Below are positions 25,175-32,830 of a DNA stretch of 50,123 nt, in pieces. The notes under the pieces are model-generated. The model was not told the DNA's origin and ran no database searches. It worked only from the letters and a program-made list of their open reading frames with translations. Numbering within the stretch: the first letter of the stretch is position 1; each line of letters opens with the position of its first letter. A program made the position numbers and the translations under genes. The stretch covers positions 1-50,123 of the forward strand of contig CAYGSU010000024.1 of assembly GCA_964352715.1 (NCBI GenBank), in the 5' to 3' direction. This DNA is from JAVKBW01 sp964352715 (GTDB taxonomy: Bacteria > Pseudomonadota > Alphaproteobacteria > UBA8366 > Aestuariispiraceae).

Positions 25175-26115
25175 TTTCGTACAGCTCCGAAGGTAATGCC
25201 GCGAAGAAGCTGGTTGCGCAGCAGAACGGTGAACACCACAACCGGCAGCAAAAACAGGGTCGTGCCGGCCGCAACAGCGGGCCAGTCCAACCCGCCTTCG
25301 CCGATAATGATCGGAATGAAGGGCGGTGCGGTCTGCGCCTCGCCGGATGTCAGCAGCAGCGCAAACGCATATTCGTTCCAGGCGAAGATCAGGCAGAAAA
25401 TGGCGGTCGCGGCGATCCCTGCCCGCATCTGCGGCAGAACGACTTTCCAGAACGCCTGCAAACGGGAATACCCGTCAACGACAGCCGCCTCTTCGTATTC
25501 CCGGGGAATTTCATCGACAAAGCCTTTCAGCAACCAGACTGAAAGAGAGAGATTCACCGCCGTATACAGAAGGATCATGCCAGCAGCGGTGTCGGACAGA
25601 CCAAGTTCCCGGTACATCAGGAATATCGGAATGGCGACCGCGATCGGCGGCATCATCCTGGTCGACAGGATGAAGAACAGCAGATCGTCCTTCAGCGGCA
25701 CCTTGAACCGGGAAAAGGCGTAGGCTGCAAGGGTACCGAGAAACACCGCAAGAAAGGTCGATCCGAAACCGATGACGATGGAATTCCAGTAGCGGTCAAT
25801 GAACCGGCTGGGGCCAGTGATAACCATGTTGCGCGACCGGGCGATTTCCTCATACCAGGTTTCCGCCGGCCCGAGGCTTTCGACATATTCCTGCGTTTGG
25901 CGGGACCGGGTGGTGAACAGGTTTACATAGCCTTCAAGCGTCGGTTCGAAGAACACTTTCGGCGGATAGGAAATGGAATCCGGCGGCGACTTGAACCCGG
26001 TCGCGATTATCCAGAATAACGGAATCATGGTGATCATCGCATAGACAACGACGACGGAGCCGGCCATCCACTTGCCGGCGGCGCTGGTTTCGCCCGTTTT
26101 GAGCATTGCCTTCAT
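25171..26115 (-). CDS. Carbohydrate ABC transporter permease (MalG type)
   Basis: This inner-membrane permease has six hydrophobic spans in 314 residues. The EAA loop that docks on the ATPase reads EYEEAAVVDGYSRLQAFWKVVLPQMRAGI (about residues 205-233). A longer-than-usual periplasmic insert (about 45-100) follows the first span. I begin at the ATG at 26115, which overlaps the stop of the first permease by four bases; the open frame upstream of this lies within that gene and is unlike permeases. It belongs to the binding protein-permease-permease-small protein-ATPase-ATPase-kinase operon. Confidence 0.94.
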   Translation of the reverse strand: MKAMLKTGETSAAGKWMAGSVVVVYAMITMIPLFWIIATGFKSPPDSISYPPKVFFEPTLEGYVNLFTTRSRQTQEYVESLGPAETWYEEIARSRNMVITGPSRFIDRYWNSIVIGFGSTFLAVFLGTLAAYAFSRFKVPLKDDLLFFILSTRMMPPIAVAIPIFLMYRELGLSDTAAGMILLYTAVNLSLSVWLLKGFVDEIPREYEEAAVVDGYSRLQAFWKVVLPQMRAGIAATAIFCLIFAWNEYAFALLLTSGEAQTAPPFIPIIIGEGGLDWPAVAAGTTLFLLPVVVFTVLLRNQLLRGITFGAVRK

Positions 26116-27059
26116 GATTTCACCTTGTTCAGCGCCTTGACGTAAATGTTGCCCAAACCGAAGACAGTGACGAACAGAATGATGGCGAAGGCCGAGCTGT
26201 AGCCGGTCCGCCATTTCTCGAACGCTTCGCGTTTCAGGTTGATGGACGCCAATTCAGTCGCCGAGCCCGGTCCGCCTGATGTCAGTTCAACCACCATGTC
26301 GAACATCTTGAAGTTTTCGATGCCCCGGAAAAGTACCGCCAGCATCAGGAATGGCATGACCCGAGGCAGGGTGATGTACCAGAATTTCTGCAGCGCGTTG
26401 GCGCGATCAATTTCAGCGGCCTCGTACAGATAGTCGGGTATCGATCGCAACCCGGCGAGGCACAGCAGCATGATATAGGGCGCCCACATCCAGGTATCGA
26501 CAATGATGATGGACCAGGGCGCCAGATCGACCGAACCGATCATGTCGACAGCGCCGGTATTCGCAAAGAAATCCATAATGTATGAAAAGATGCCGGTCTG
26601 CGGCTGGTAGATATAGGTCCAGAACGTACCGACCACCGCCGGCGACAGCATCATCGGAATAAGGATCAGGGTCGTCCAGAAACTGGCGCCCTTGAAGTTG
26701 CGGTTGATCAGCAGTGCCAGGCCGAAACCGATGATGACCTGCAGTACCATGGTCCAGACCACGAAATGCGCCGTTGCCTGCAGATACTGCCAGATATCCT
26801 CCGAACCGAGCAGGCGTTCGTAATTACGGGTGCCGACCCATTCGATCTCTCGCCCCGGCTGGTTGGCGCGGAAATTCGTAAACGAAAGATAAACCGTCCA
26901 GATCAACGGAAAGATATTGATCGCCAGCAGGATCGCGAGGGTCGGCCCGATGAACAGCCAGGCAACCATCCTGTCGGAAAGCCCCCTGACATGGCGGGTA
27001 ACCGCAGGCATAGCTTTGCCGGAGCCATGCACAGACTGGCCATCAACCGGGACGTTCAT
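26112..27059 (-). CDS. Carbohydrate ABC transporter permease (MalF type)
   Basis: The 315-residue permease has six predicted spans and the EAA loop YLYEAAEIDRANALQKFWYITLPRVMPFL (about residues 212-240). It pairs with the following MalG-type permease, whose start overlaps this stop by four bases. A GGAGATC ribosome binding site precedes the ATG at 27059, 63 bases after the binding protein gene. The cytoplasmic N-terminal tail (about 35 residues) precedes the first span. Function as half of a sugar or polyol channel is secure at family level. Confidence 0.94.
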   Translation of the reverse strand: MNVPVDGQSVHGSGKAMPAVTRHVRGLSDRMVAWLFIGPTLAILLAINIFPLIWTVYLSFTNFRANQPGREIEWVGTRNYERLLGSEDIWQYLQATAHFVVWTMVLQVIIGFGLALLINRNFKGASFWTTLILIPMMLSPAVVGTFWTYIYQPQTGIFSYIMDFFANTGAVDMIGSVDLAPWSIIIVDTWMWAPYIMLLCLAGLRSIPDYLYEAAEIDRANALQKFWYITLPRVMPFLMLAVLFRGIENFKMFDMVVELTSGGPGSATELASINLKREAFEKWRTGYSSAFAIILFVTVFGLGNIYVKALNKVKS

Positions 27060-27122
27060 TTTAATTGATCTCCGGAAAAAGGTGCGACCCGCCCTGCGGG
27101 CCGCACCAGGGACCTACAGGGA

Positions 27123-28442
27123 TTAAAGCTTTCCGTCATCCTCGAACGAGAGCGTCCAGTCTTCAATCAGTTTGTCCAGAGCTTCCTGAGCCGTGCCCGT
27201 GTCGGCAACGACATAGTCATGCACGCGCTTCTGCATTGCCTGCAGCAGTTCGGCATAAATCGGCTCCTGCCAGAAATCCTTGACCGACCCCATGGCCTTC
27301 AGGAATTCGCCGGCGAACGGTGTCGACTGCGCAAAGTCAGGCGCACCGGCAACGTCAACATGGCAGGAATATCCACCGAGTTCCCACCACTTTGCCTGAA
27401 CGTCAGGCTGGGCGAACCACTTGATGTATTCCAGCGCTTCCTTCTGCTTGTCGGAATAGGCAACAACAGAAATGCCCTGGCCGCCAAGCGTCGATCCTTC
27501 CACTTTCTGCGGGGGATTTGCAAAGAAGCCGGAAACATCACCGCCCACCACTTCGTCCTTGGCGATACCAGGGAAGAACGCGAACCAGTTCATCTGCATG
27601 GCGACCTGACCCGATTTATAGGCATCGAGGTTGGCGACCATATAGGCGTCGGAGTGGCCAGGAGGCGTCGCTGTGTTGTACAGCGACTTGTAGAATTCAA
27701 GTGCTTCCGCCGCTTCAGGCGAATTCACCGCGCCTTCCATATCGTATTTTCCGGGCGTGTTTTCATACTTGAAACCCCACGGATAAAGCGCCGCGGTTAC
27801 CCCCATCGTGATGCCTTCGGAGCCGCGCTCTGTATAGATCGCCGCGCCATAGACCTTCTTGCCGTCGATTTCACGCCCCTGGAAAAACTGGGCGACTTCG
27901 CGAAGTTCTGTCCAGTTTTTCGGAACCCCGAGATCACGCCCGTGTTCCGCCTTGAAGGCTTCCTGAATTTCAGGCCGCGAGAACCAGTCCTTGCGATAAA
28001 CCCAGCCCAGAGCATCGCCCATCGCCGGCAGCGCGTAGTAGTTCGGTGTGCCTTTTGGCCAGGTTGAATAGGCATTCACGGTGGCCGGCAGGAAGTCGTC
28101 CATCGAAATGCCTTCGGCATCGAAGAAATCGTTCAGCTTAACATAATGGCCGTAAACCGCGCCGCCACCGATCCACTGGCTGTCGCCAATCATCAGATCG
28201 CAGAGCTTACCGCCGGAATTAAGTTCGTTCAGCATCCGGTCGGCAAAGTTTGTCCACGGCACGAATTCGAAGTTCATGCCGATACCGGTCTTTGCAGTAA
28301 AATCCTTGGACAATTCGACCAAGGCGTTCGCCGGGTCCCAGGCAGCCCAGCAAAGCGTGATGTCTTCCGCCTGTGCCGTCGTCGACTGGAGTCCCGTAAC
28401 GGCCAGCAAGGACGCGGCCGCAATTGCAGTCTTGAATTTCAT
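27123..28442 (-). CDS. Extracellular solute-binding protein, family 1
   Basis: This periplasmic protein would capture the sugar or polyol for the two permeases. A signal peptide spans residues 1-25, ending AQA before Glu26. The mature chain starts ITLCWAAWDPANALVELSKDFTAKTGI, the usual first-strand pattern of family 1 binding proteins, and shows the hinge-region style GIPNYYALP variant (GTPNYYALPAMGDALGWVYRKDWF) in the middle. GGAGGAGG lies upstream of the ATG. It is the promoter-proximal gene of the operon, with two LacI-type operators about 100 bases upstream. Ligand identity is open; the downstream kinase suggests a short ketose or something converted to one. Confidence 0.93.
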   Translation of the reverse strand: MKFKTAIAAASLLAVTGLQSTTAQAEDITLCWAAWDPANALVELSKDFTAKTGIGMNFEFVPWTNFADRMLNELNSGGKLCDLMIGDSQWIGGGAVYGHYVKLNDFFDAEGISMDDFLPATVNAYSTWPKGTPNYYALPAMGDALGWVYRKDWFSRPEIQEAFKAEHGRDLGVPKNWTELREVAQFFQGREIDGKKVYGAAIYTERGSEGITMGVTAALYPWGFKYENTPGKYDMEGAVNSPEAAEALEFYKSLYNTATPPGHSDAYMVANLDAYKSGQVAMQMNWFAFFPGIAKDEVVGGDVSGFFANPPQKVEGSTLGGQGISVVAYSDKQKEALEYIKWFAQPDVQAKWWELGGYSCHVDVAGAPDFAQSTPFAGEFLKAMGSVKDFWQEPIYAELLQAMQKRVHDYVVADTGTAQEALDKLIEDWTLSFEDDGKL

Positions 28443-28536
28443 CCGTTGTTTCCTCCTCCGTTAAGCGCCCCTGCTTTGTGTTTCGGGGCGAGCATATTCT
28501 GCTCAGCGCCTGGTTAAATTTTTCTGCGCTAAGCCA

Positions 28537-28565
28537 ACCTAATTGACGTACGTACATCATGTAAA
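28537..28565 (-). promoter_or_regulatory. Candidate promoter of the ABC operon
   Basis: On the minus strand TTTACA (28565-28560) matches the -35 consensus at five of six positions and stands exactly 17 bases ahead of TTAGGT (28542-28537). The -10 match is poor. The 16-base operator at 28544-28559 lies wholly inside the spacer, so a bound repressor would block polymerase. This fits carbon-source induction. Confidence 0.4.
28544..28559. promoter_or_regulatory. LacI-type operator 1
   Basis: TGACGTACGTACATCA is a near-perfect 16-base palindrome with the central CG step typical of LacI-family operators. One position differs from perfect symmetry. It lies about 100 bases ahead of the binding protein start. 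The gene for a LacI-family protein is adjacent, which makes it the obvious binder. Confidence 0.75.
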
Positions 28566-28573
28566 GCGAAATC

Positions 28574-28589
28574 TGATGTACGTACATCA
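28574..28589. promoter_or_regulatory. LacI-type operator 2
   Basis: TGATGTACGTACATCA is a perfect 16-base palindrome, 30 bases from operator 1 centre to centre, close to three helical turns. Both sites therefore face the same side of the DNA, and two repressor dimers could bind together. It sits upstream of the candidate -35. Confidence 0.78.
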
Positions 28590-28648
28590 GAACAGAAAGA
28601 CCGTTTTGCCGGCTGGCTGGTCTGCCAAACGGTCGGATCAGAGCGGTG

Positions 28649-29677
28649 TCAGGGAAGGTTTTCGCGAGTTACGATGTCGATTCGAATGCGTTCCTGCGCC
28701 TCGAAAATCGCGACATCGTCGCATTTCGCGCGCAAAACTCTCAGCGCGCTGCGCACCAGATGACCGACATTCTGCGCAATCACGGCCTCGATTTTGTTTT
28801 CCGCCAAAGCGTCCCGCGTCACCGGCGTCAATTCGTGCGCGATATAGACAACATCCTTCAGGCGGCCTGTCTGCTCGAGCGCCTCCATGAGGTACCGGTT
28901 GCCCGGCCCCATTGAATAGACACCGGCAAGATCCGGATGCGACGCTGTTACCCGTTCGATGATGCTGCGGGCGCGATCCGGGTCGCTGTGCGTTTCAGCC
29001 GAGGGCAGCACATGCAGATGACTGAATTCCGCCGCCATCACCGCATCGAAGCCGAGGCGTCGATCGACACTGTCACGGGCCAGCATGGAATTGGTGATAA
29101 CCAGCACTTTTCCGGCGGTTGGTTTGATGAAACGCCCCATCAGCAGGGCGGCCGTTCGCCCGGCAGACTGGCTGTTTACGCCGACAAAATAGTCCCGCTC
29201 GGAACTTGGCAGGTCGGACAGCAGCGCGACAACGGCGATCCCGTCCGCCTTCAGCCGCGCAATGGCATCACGAACCTGCGGGGTTTCAGCAGCCATGATC
29301 GCCACGCCGTCCGGCTTTTCCGCCTGCAGCGATTTCAGTTCGCGCACCAGATGATGCGGGTCATCGAACGGCGCCGTGGAAACACGCACCGTTGTTCTTT
29401 CTGCAAACTGCGCCTTGCTGGCCTCGGTCAGCGCTTCCTTGAGCGTTTCGATGAACTGGCTGCCGCCATCCGACAGCAGAAACGAAAAACGGTACTGACG
29501 CTGACGGGCAAGATTGGCCGCATAGGTATCGCGAACATAGCCCAGCTTCTTGATGGCGTCCTGAACACGGCAGGCGGTCTTTTCGCGCACGCCGGCCCGA
29601 CCGTTGAGAACCCGGTCGACCGTCGCCAGGCTAACGCCCGCCTCGTTCGCTACATCATGGACTGTCGGTCTGGCCAT
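28649..29677 (-). CDS. LacI-family transcriptional regulator
   Basis: The 342-residue protein starts MARPTVHDVANEAGVSLATVDRVLNGRAGV, the classic LacI helix-turn-helix and hinge entry. The rest is a periplasmic-binding-protein-like sugar sensor domain with the pattern QARQYRFSFLLSD, DGVAIMAAETPQVRDAI and YSMGPGNRYLMEAL. I start at the ATG at 29677 because GGAGGGG precedes it closely; a TTG at 29689 would put that site inside the gene. It lies upstream of the ABC operon on the same strand, 206 bases away, with its predicted operators between. Sugar-responsive repression of the transporter and kinase is inferred from this layout. Confidence 0.94.
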   Translation of the reverse strand: MARPTVHDVANEAGVSLATVDRVLNGRAGVREKTACRVQDAIKKLGYVRDTYAANLARQRQYRFSFLLSDGGSQFIETLKEALTEASKAQFAERTTVRVSTAPFDDPHHLVRELKSLQAEKPDGVAIMAAETPQVRDAIARLKADGIAVVALLSDLPSSERDYFVGVNSQSAGRTAALLMGRFIKPTAGKVLVITNSMLARDSVDRRLGFDAVMAAEFSHLHVLPSAETHSDPDRARSIIERVTASHPDLAGVYSMGPGNRYLMEALEQTGRLKDVVYIAHELTPVTRDALAENKIEAVIAQNVGHLVRSALRVLRAKCDDVAIFEAQERIRIDIVTRENLP

Positions 29678-29711
29678 GCACCCCTCCAATTCGTCAGCTT
29701 AAGCGACGTTT

Positions 29712-29725
29712 TTGAGGTACGTCAA
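29712..29725. promoter_or_regulatory. Possible autoregulatory operator upstream of the LacI gene
   Basis: TTGAGGTACGTCAA is a 14-base inverted repeat, with TTGA and TCAA arms, about 35 bases ahead of the regulator start. It shares the GTAC core and TCA ends with the two operators in front of the ABC operon but is two bases shorter. It may allow the regulator to control itself. The rest of 29678-29980 (303 bases) shows no gene; it should carry the promoters for both directions. Confidence 0.4.
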
Positions 29726-29980
29726 TCAGACTGTCTCTGCCTGATTTGTCAGACCCGCGCAGTATGAACCGATCCGGCCCGGCTTCAAAGACCGGAACCG
29801 TGAAGGCGCGCGACAGATGGCCAATACCTGTAAACGAAACCGTATTCCCGGGAGGCTGAAATACTGGCGGCAGATATGGACAGACCCCGATGAGCACCGG
29901 TATAGACCATGACCGGGCAGGCATTTCACACCGGCCCGCATCAGCACGCCACCGGACCACAATCGGTAAAGGGAACATCC

Positions 29981-32392
29981 ATGAGCGACGCCGCAAAATT
30001 TCTCGATGCCCATCCGCCGCGCCTGTCGCCCAATGAAATCAATTCCATTGCAGAAAAGGTCTTCGGCGTTAGCGGTGATATACAGCCGCTTTGGGGCGAA
30101 CGCGACCAGAACCTGCTGATCCGGCGCGAAACCGGCGGCGATCTCATCCTGAAGATCACCAACGAACGCGAAACAGCTGAAACCGTCGATCTGCATGTTT
30201 CCACCCTGCAGCATATTGCGCGGACCGATCCGGACCTGCCGGTCGCCCGGCTTGTTCCCGCCCTGAGCGGCGAAACAGTCGTCAGCATTACCAGCGCAGA
30301 GGGTTCCGGCCATATGGCGTATCTCTGCACAAGGTTGCCTGGTGACACAATCGCCAACACGGCGCTTGGCGCTACCAGGAAACAGACTCTTCGGGCGGCG
30401 GGTGCATTGGCCGGCCGAACGACCCGCGCGCTGGCCGGATTCTTCCATCCCGCCGCCGGCAATCCGCTTTTCTGGGATGTTCGCCATGCCGGAGACCTGC
30501 TTGACGGCGCTACCGGCATCAAGGATGCGGCGTTGCGACAGCGGGTGCTGGACCTCGCAGAAAAGACGAGCGATTTAACCTCGGCGCTTCTGGCGCTTCG
30601 GGCGCAGGCTATCCATCATGACGTCAACCAGGCCAATACACTTGTCGACCCGGACAATCCGACAACACCGACCGGTCTGATCGACTTCGGCGACATGCTG
30701 CACGGGACCGTCGCCCAGGATGTCGCCGTCTGTGCGACGGAAATGCTGTTCAATACGAACGACCCGCTGGCCGATGCCTGCGCTGTCATTGCGGGCTATG
30801 ATTCCGCCTGTGAACTCGACGCCGCTGAAATCGATCTGCTGTGGGACCTGATGGTGGCGCGCTGTGTCAGCGGCCTTCTGATCGGCGGCGCCCGCATTCT
30901 GCATGGCATCACGTCGCCCGGCAGCATCGAATACGAAGCTGAATACGGGCCGGTGCTTGAGGCGTTGCTTGATATCGGTCGCGACAGGATGCGCGCTGAA
31001 TTCAGGCACGCCTGCCGGTTCCCGCCCTATTGCCCGCCTGAACCCGATGCCGCGGCGGCCGGCACCGATATCGATGTGTCGCTGCTTGACCGACGGCATG
31101 CGGTTCTGGGCCGGCACGCGTTGCTGAGTTATGACCGTCCGCTGCACACCGTGCGGGGCGAAGGCGTCTGGCTGTTCGACGCATCGGGCGACCGCTTTCT
31201 CGATGCCTATAACAACGTGCCGCATGTCGGCCATTGCCACCCGCATGTGGTGCGCGCCCAGACACGCCAGGCGCGAACACTCAATACCAATACCCGGTAT
31301 GTTTATGAAAGCGTGGTCGAATACGGCGAACGGCTGGCCGCGCTGTTGCCGGGCGACCTTGGCGTTACCCTGTTTGTGAACTCCGGCAGCGAAGCGAATG
31401 ACGTCGCCCAGCGCATGACGCACAAGCTGACCGGCCGGTCCGGCAGTCTGATCGTCGATGGCGCTTATCACGGGATAACCAGTGAGATCTATGCCCTGTC
31501 ACCGTCCATGGACTGGGGCCATGGTGAGGATGTCAACGCACGCCATCCGTCACACACAAGGTCGGATATCGGCGTTTTGCCGGTTCCCGATCTGCTGCGC
31601 GCACAGGATGCAAACAAGATGCTTTCAGCCTGTGAAGCTGAAAGCCGTGAAACAATGCAGAGACTATGCAATGCGGGTCACCCGCCGGGCATGTTCCTGT
31701 TCTGCTCGGCGTTCTCGTCGAGCGGCATTCTCGACCTGCCGCGCGACTACATTTCCGGTATCGCAAACCAGGTTCAGAAAGACGGCGGCATGGTCATCTG
31801 CGACGAGGTTCAATACGGCTTTGGCCGCAGCGGTGACGAATTCTGGGGGTTCGCAAATTACGGCGTCACCCCGGACGCCGTGACATTGGGCAAGCCCATG
31901 GCCAACGGGCTGGCCATCGGCGCTGTTGTGACAACACCTGACAATGTCGAGCGCTTTACCCGGGATTCGGAATTCTTCAGCACCTTCGGCGGCAACCCGG
32001 TCGCCTGCGCAGCCGCCAACGCAGTGCTGGATGTGATTGAACGCGAGAACCTGCGCGAGAATGCCAGAACTGTCGGATCGTATCTGCGCGATCGTCTGCG
32101 CGCCTGCATCGACGCCATTCCCGGCGGCAGTGATGTTGTAGCCGAAGTTCGCGGGCGTGGCCTTTTCGTGGGAGTCGAGATCATCAAGGATGGCGAGTCA
32201 AAGACACCCGACAGGGAAGCCTGTTCGCGGATCAAGAACCACATGCGCAACAACCGTGTCCTGATCGGCAGCGACGGCTTTCATGCCAATGTTCTGAAAA
32301 TCCGCCCGCCGATGGTCTTTGCCCGCGAACACGCCGATATCTTTGCAGAAGCGTTCGGTGCCGCGATAGAGGCAGAAGTAAAAAATCGATAG
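29981..32392 (+). CDS. Kinase-phospholyase fusion (APH domain plus class III aminotransferase fold)
   Basis: Two enzymes share this 803-residue chain. Residues about 20-350 are an aminoglycoside phosphotransferase-like kinase with catalytic H213-D214...N219 (IHHDVNQAN) and D235-F-G. Residues about 370-803 are a PLP enzyme of the class III aminotransferase fold, with NNVPHVGHCHPHVV (411-424), NSGSEAND, D608 in ICDEVQYGFGRSGD and the PLP lysine K638 in TLGKPMANG. That module resembles mammalian ETNPPL/PHYKPL phospholyases, which eliminate phosphate and ammonia from phosphoethanolamine or phosphohydroxylysine. The kinase half resembles hydroxylysine kinase. The chain would therefore phosphorylate an amino alcohol and then cleave it. 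Substrate is inferred. The ATG at 29981 has AAAGGGA upstream. An aldehyde-consuming partner is not adjacent. Confidence 0.88.
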   Translation: MSDAAKFLDAHPPRLSPNEINSIAEKVFGVSGDIQPLWGERDQNLLIRRETGGDLILKITNERETAETVDLHVSTLQHIARTDPDLPVARLVPALSGETVVSITSAEGSGHMAYLCTRLPGDTIANTALGATRKQTLRAAGALAGRTTRALAGFFHPAAGNPLFWDVRHAGDLLDGATGIKDAALRQRVLDLAEKTSDLTSALLALRAQAIHHDVNQANTLVDPDNPTTPTGLIDFGDMLHGTVAQDVAVCATEMLFNTNDPLADACAVIAGYDSACELDAAEIDLLWDLMVARCVSGLLIGGARILHGITSPGSIEYEAEYGPVLEALLDIGRDRMRAEFRHACRFPPYCPPEPDAAAAGTDIDVSLLDRRHAVLGRHALLSYDRPLHTVRGEGVWLFDASGDRFLDAYNNVPHVGHCHPHVVRAQTRQARTLNTNTRYVYESVVEYGERLAALLPGDLGVTLFVNSGSEANDVAQRMTHKLTGRSGSLIVDGAYHGITSEIYALSPSMDWGHGEDVNARHPSHTRSDIGVLPVPDLLRAQDANKMLSACEAESRETMQRLCNAGHPPGMFLFCSAFSSSGILDLPRDYISGIANQVQKDGGMVICDEVQYGFGRSGDEFWGFANYGVTPDAVTLGKPMANGLAIGAVVTTPDNVERFTRDSEFFSTFGGNPVACAAANAVLDVIERENLRENARTVGSYLRDRLRACIDAIPGGSDVVAEVRGRGLFVGVEIIKDGESKTPDREACSRIKNHMRNNRVLIGSDGFHANVLKIRPPMVFAREHADIFAEAFGAAIEAEVKNR

Positions 32393-32431
32393 GAACAGAT
32401 AAGGTACCGGCCGGTCGGCTATTGCCGCGCG

Positions 32432-32830
32432 TCAATGCCCCAGCGCGCGTTTGATTGCCTTACCGACAACAGCGACCGATGTCGGTTTGACGATAAAACC
32501 CTGAATGCCGATTTCGGCCATTTTCTTGACAGTTTCTTCGTCGGAATACGTCGTCAGCATGACTACCGGTGTGTTTGCGACTATTTTTTCAGGACTGCTT
32601 CGAATTTTCTTGAGACATTCCAGGCCATCCATCGGCTCCATCTGGATATCCAGGAACACGACATCGAAGGACTGGCTGTTCAGAAAATCCAGGGCCCTGC
32701 CGCCATCTTCCGCTTCTTCAACCCGCACGATCCCGAGGGCGCTGAGGATCTGGCGCAGGGTCATCCTGATGAAGGCCTGATCATCGACCATCAGCACCCG
32801 AAGCGTATCGTACTGGATCTCGGCGGTCAT
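32432..32830 (-). CDS. Single-domain response regulator (CheY-like)
   Basis: This 132-residue receiver protein has the acidic pair in MVDDQ (D16, D17), the phosphoacceptor D61 in VVFLDIQM, the switch threonine in VVMLTTYSD and the lysine in FIVKPTS. It has no output domain, so it would pass on or store phosphate or bind a partner. Its ATG overlaps the stop of the cyclase gene by four bases, making it the last gene of the signalling operon. It ends 39 bases from the convergent kinase-phospholyase gene. Phosphate probably arrives from the Hpt domain of the cyclase protein or directly from the large hybrid kinase; this is inferred. Confidence 0.92.
   Translation of the reverse strand: MTAEIQYDTLRVLMVDDQAFIRMTLRQILSALGIVRVEEAEDGGRALDFLNSQSFDVVFLDIQMEPMDGLECLKKIRSSPEKIVANTPVVMLTTYSDEETVKKMAEIGIQGFIVKPTSVAVVGKAIKRALGH

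Noticed and set aside
24870..25274. Minus-strand frame of 134 codons overlapping the small membrane protein
   Set aside because: It runs through parts of three genes in the wrong frame. The 64-codon frame has the overlap and hydrophobic profile of a real gene.
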